Below, piece after piece: positions 6,511 through 7,117 of a DNA stretch of 7,117 nt (position 1 is the stretch's first letter; each line of letters opens with the position of its first letter). The notes under the pieces are model-generated. The model saw only the letters and a program-made list of their open reading frames with translations. It had not been told where the DNA came from and did not search any database. This DNA is from an uncultured Verrucomicrobiota bacterium (GTDB lineage Bacteria; Verrucomicrobiota; Verrucomicrobiae; Opitutales; Opitutaceae). The position numbers and the translations under genes are program-made. The stretch lies in NCBI GenBank assembly GCA_946481225.1, contig CAMLNJ010000155.1:1-7117 (forward strand), in the 5' to 3' direction.

Positions 6511-7117
6511 TCAAGTGGTGCGGCGGGCGTGGGCCCACTCGACGACGGACTTGAGGACGAGGGTTACGAGCGCGAGGAGGGCGAGGAGCGAGGCGGCGGC
6601 GAAGGCGCCGACGAACTGGTATTCGTTGTAGAGAATCTCCACGTGAAGAGGCAGGGTGTTGGTCTCGCCGCGGATGTGTCCTGAAACGACGGATACGGCG
6701 CCGAATTCGCCCATCGCGCGGGCGTTGCAGAGGATGACGCCGTAGAAGAGGCCCCACTTGATGTTGGGCAGCGTGACCTGCCAAAACGTCTTCCAGCCGG
6801 AGGCGCCGAGCGTGATGGCGGCGTATTCCTCGTCGCTGCCCTGCTGCTGCATGAGCGGAATGAGTTCCCGGGCGACGAAGGGGAAGGTCACGAAGATCGT
6901 CGCCAGCACGATGCCCGGCACGGCGAAGATGATCTTGAAGTCCTGCTCGAGCAGCCACGCGTGGAGCGCGGGAAACCAGGGGTTCTCCGCGTTGAGATAG
7001 GTGCCATACCAGCCCTGCGCGCCGAAAAGCAGGACGTAGATAAGGCCGGAGATCACGGGCGAGACGGCGAAGGGCAGGTCGATGAGGGTGATCAGCAGGC
7101 TCTTGCCGGGAAACTTG
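6511..7117 (-). CDS. cysW: Sulfate/thiosulfate ABC transporter permease CysW, C-terminal 201 residues
   Basis: The 3' part of the CysW permease gene, one of two inner-membrane subunits (with CysT) forming the sulfate channel. The frame is open from the stop at 6513-6511 to the right edge, with 201 whole codons; the N-terminal portion (about 90-100 residues in the family) lies outside. The first visible residues are [21 protein letters not shown], split here as KFPGKSLL and [13 protein letters not shown], a very characteristic CysW/CysT segment. Also seen are [22 protein letters not shown] (a membrane helix beginning with [10 protein letters not shown]), the EAA cytoplasmic loop that docks on CysA ([11 protein letters not shown]...TLPN, about 98-117), [16 protein letters not shown], and a last hydrophobic helix before WAHARRTT. 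The gene precedes cysA by 43 bases. Compared with E. coli CysW as I recall it, the loop before VPG is longer by roughly 14 residues (about 41-60). Confidence 0.94.
   Translation of the reverse strand, partial: KFPGKSLLITLIDLPFAVSPVISGLIYVLLFGAQGWYGTYLNAENPWFPALHAWLLEQDFKIIFAVPGIVLATIFVTFPFVARELIPLMQQQGSDEEYAAITLGASGWKTFWQVTLPNIKWGLFYGVILCNARAMGEFGAVSVVSGHIRGETNTLPLHVEILYNEYQFVGAFAAASLLALLALVTLVLKSVVEWAHARRTT

Overview
The window looks like chromosomal DNA from a high-GC Gram-negative bacterium, most likely a Verrucomicrobiota member of the Opitutales/Opitutaceae type. That placement is inference: it rests on the style of the DnaK, GroEL and CysW proteins, high GC with G/C-rich third codon positions, hairpin repeats in the gaps between genes, and the near absence of Shine-Dalgarno sequences. 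No rRNA or other firm taxonomic marker is present.

Layout. (1) Positions 1-2909, minus strand, hold a chaperone cluster in the order dnaK, groES, groEL; groEL runs off the left edge. grpE, dnaJ and hrcA are not in the window. (2) Positions 2910-3169 are a divergent control region between dnaK and a plus-strand gene. It contains an AT-rich -10-like patch and several dyads, but no canonical CIRCE operator. (3) Positions 3170-3847, plus strand, encode a stand-alone Lon N-terminal (substrate-binding) domain protein. (4) A 307-base gap with small hairpins precedes an exported high-potential iron-sulfur protein (HiPIP, 4155-4469). (5) Converging on it is a minus-strand FMN-binding split-barrel protein of the general stress protein 26 / pyridoxamine phosphate oxidase-like group (4486-5097). 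(6) Positions 5098-5378 are a gap with REP-like hairpins. (7) Positions 5379-7117, minus strand, hold the end of a sulfate/thiosulfate ABC transporter operon, cysW (partial) then cysA.

How the genes work together. DnaK and GroES/GroEL are the two main ATP-driven folding machines, and the Lon-domain protein next to them fits a protein-quality-control neighbourhood. CysW (membrane channel) and CysA (ATPase) belong to one importer whose CysT and binding protein should lie beyond the right edge. The HiPIP and the FMN-barrel protein have no clear functional link to either block.

No novel enzymatic system is visible. The most interesting content is in the gaps: (a) a head-to-head pair of REP-like hairpins carrying the GTAG foot typical of RAYT-associated REPs and sharing the loop GTGTC despite different stems, with a related element between dnaK and groES; (b) two unrelated period-7 tandem arrays, each filling an operon-internal gap just before a start codon (groEL and cysA); (c) dyads in the dnaK/Lon-domain divergent region; (d) consistent lack of Shine-Dalgarno sequences.
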